A DNA stretch of 5,829 nucleotides from Dehalococcoidia bacterium. GTDB lineage: Bacteria; Chloroflexota; Dehalococcoidia; UBA2985. This document shows positions 4,990 to 5,829 of the stretch, piece by piece (position 1 is the first letter of the stretch; each line of letters opens with the position of its first letter). A program made the position numbers and the translations under genes. A model generated the notes under the pieces. The model was not told the DNA's origin. It saw only the letters and a program-made list of their open reading frames with translations, and searched no databases. The stretch spans positions 1-5,829 of the forward strand of contig JASLXI010000071.1 in NCBI GenBank assembly GCA_030740415.1, given 5' to 3'.

Positions 4990-5829
4990 ATGGGATCACT
5001 TGAAGCAGTACAGCGCCTGGGACAGTCCGTTTGGTACGACAATATAAGCCGAGATCTACTCGCATCGGGCGAAATTGAGGGTCTCATAAAGATGGGTGTC
5101 ACCGGCCTCACCTCAAACCCAACCATTTTCGAAAAGGCCATCTCCAGCGCCTCCGACTACGATGAAGCCCTGAGCGCCCTCGCCCGTGAAGGTCTTTCTA
5201 CTAAGGATTCCTACGAAAGACTGGCTATGGAGGACATCCGAGCCGCGGCCGACCTGCTGCGCCCCGCATACGACCGCACAGAAGGCCGTGACGGCTATGC
5301 TTCCCTGGAGGTGAGCCCTACCCTGGCTCATGACACCGAGGCCACTACCTCCGAAGCACTGCGCCTTTTCGCCGCACTGGACCGCCCAAACGCGATGATA
5401 AAAGTGCCGGCTACACCTGAGGGCATCCCGGCCGTCCGCCGCCTGATAGGCCAGGGCCTGAACATCAACGTCACCCTCATCTTCTCCCTAGAGGCTCATA
5501 GCCAAGTGATGGAGGCATACATCGCAGGTCTGGAAGACCTTGCCAAAGCCGCAGGGGATCTAAGTAAAGTGGCCTCCGTGGCCTCCTTCTTTGTCAGCCG
5601 AGTGGATACAGTGGTGGACAACCTGCTAGGAGCGCGCGCGCAGCAGGGTCAGACCGGGTTGGATGCTCTTCTGGGCAAGGCCGCCATTGCCAACGCCAAA
5701 CTGGCCTATCAGTCCTTCAAGACCGCCTTCGGCGACGACCGCTTCGCCACGTTGCAAGCGAAAGGTGCTCGCGTCCAGAGACCACTGTGGGCAAGCACTG
5801 GGACCAAGAACCCGACCTACAGCGACGTG
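4990..5829 (+). CDS. tal: Transaldolase, 3' end beyond the window
   Basis: Transaldolase transfers a dihydroxyacetone unit between sugar phosphates (sedoheptulose 7-phosphate plus glyceraldehyde 3-phosphate to erythrose 4-phosphate plus fructose 6-phosphate). The frame is open for 280 codons to the window end without a stop. Landmarks in order are GQSVWYDNISR (11-21, with Asp17), GLTSNPTIFEKAI (39-51), SLEVSPTLAHDT (105-116), MIKVPATPEGIPA (136-148, with Lys138 as the Schiff-base lysine), NINVTLIFS (158-166), VASFFVSRVDT (197-207), KAAIANAKLAY (230-240) and RPLWASTGTKNPTYSD (264-279). The motif set fits the roughly 360-370-residue bacterial Tal class, so about 80-90 residues are missing at the edge. 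In some bacteria this domain is fused to glucose-6-phosphate isomerase, which cannot be judged here. It is translationally close to rpiB (16-base gap, strong ribosome site). Confidence 0.95.
   Translation, partial: MGSLEAVQRLGQSVWYDNISRDLLASGEIEGLIKMGVTGLTSNPTIFEKAISSASDYDEALSALAREGLSTKDSYERLAMEDIRAAADLLRPAYDRTEGRDGYASLEVSPTLAHDTEATTSEALRLFAALDRPNAMIKVPATPEGIPAVRRLIGQGLNINVTLIFSLEAHSQVMEAYIAGLEDLAKAAGDLSKVASVASFFVSRVDTVVDNLLGARAQQGQTGLDALLGKAAIANAKLAYQSFKTAFGDDRFATLQAKGARVQRPLWASTGTKNPTYSDV

Noticed and set aside
4614..5141. Minus-strand open frame of 175 codons
   Set aside because: It runs antisense across rpiB and the start of tal, both of which carry unmistakable family motifs.
1..5829. 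tRNA, rRNA, CRISPR array, insertion-sequence ends
   Set aside because: No cloverleaf or T-loop sequence, no regularly spaced repeats, and no transposase-like protein or terminal inverted repeats were found on either strand.

Overview
The window looks like a bacterial chromosome segment, most plausibly a Chloroflexota lineage of the SAR202/Dehalococcoidia kind. That placement is an inference from the style of the thioredoxin-like lipoprotein, CcdA, the DUF3179 remnant and the RpiB/transaldolase pair; no rRNA or other phylogenetic marker is present. Two compositional zones are visible. Bases 1 to about 780 are AT-rich (hand counts of 25, 21 and 24 G+C in three 60-base lines), while the rest is GC-richer (35 and 42 of 60 in two sampled lines).

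Layout. (1) Bases 19-690, minus strand: two small, closely spaced genes. The downstream one (348-19) encodes the first half of a TIR domain and stops at a TGA, yet the reading frame beyond that stop, to the window edge, still matches TIR sequence. The upstream one is unrecognised. This is probably a decaying or edge-truncated defence-type cassette. (2) Bases 691-783: a short AT-rich divergent intergenic region with a palindrome and a direct repeat. (3) Bases 784-1083: an unrecognised plus-strand gene of about 100 codons. (4) Bases 1160-4192: a thiol-redox operon on the plus strand, consisting of a TlpA-like membrane-anchored thioredoxin (CPPC), a CcdA/DsbD-type transmembrane electron carrier, and a DUF3179 lipoprotein gene broken by several frameshifts and in-frame stops. 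(5) Bases 4193-4499: intergenic, with an inverted repeat and no convincing gene. (6) Bases 4500-5829: a two-gene pentose-phosphate operon, rpiB followed after 16 bases by tal, the latter running off the window end.

How they work together. CcdA should carry electrons from cytoplasmic thioredoxin across the membrane to the extracytoplasmic TlpA-like protein, which in turn would reduce a client. The DUF3179 product, whose family carries a Cys-Pro-Leu-Cys motif, is a reasonable guess for that client, but here it is a pseudogene and its first motif Cys has become Tyr. RpiB and transaldolase act in the non-oxidative pentose phosphate branch.

The most interesting points are the interrupted TIR gene with its unknown partner, and the clear but multiply broken DUF3179 gene beside intact redox partners. 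I see no clear evidence of a wholly new system.
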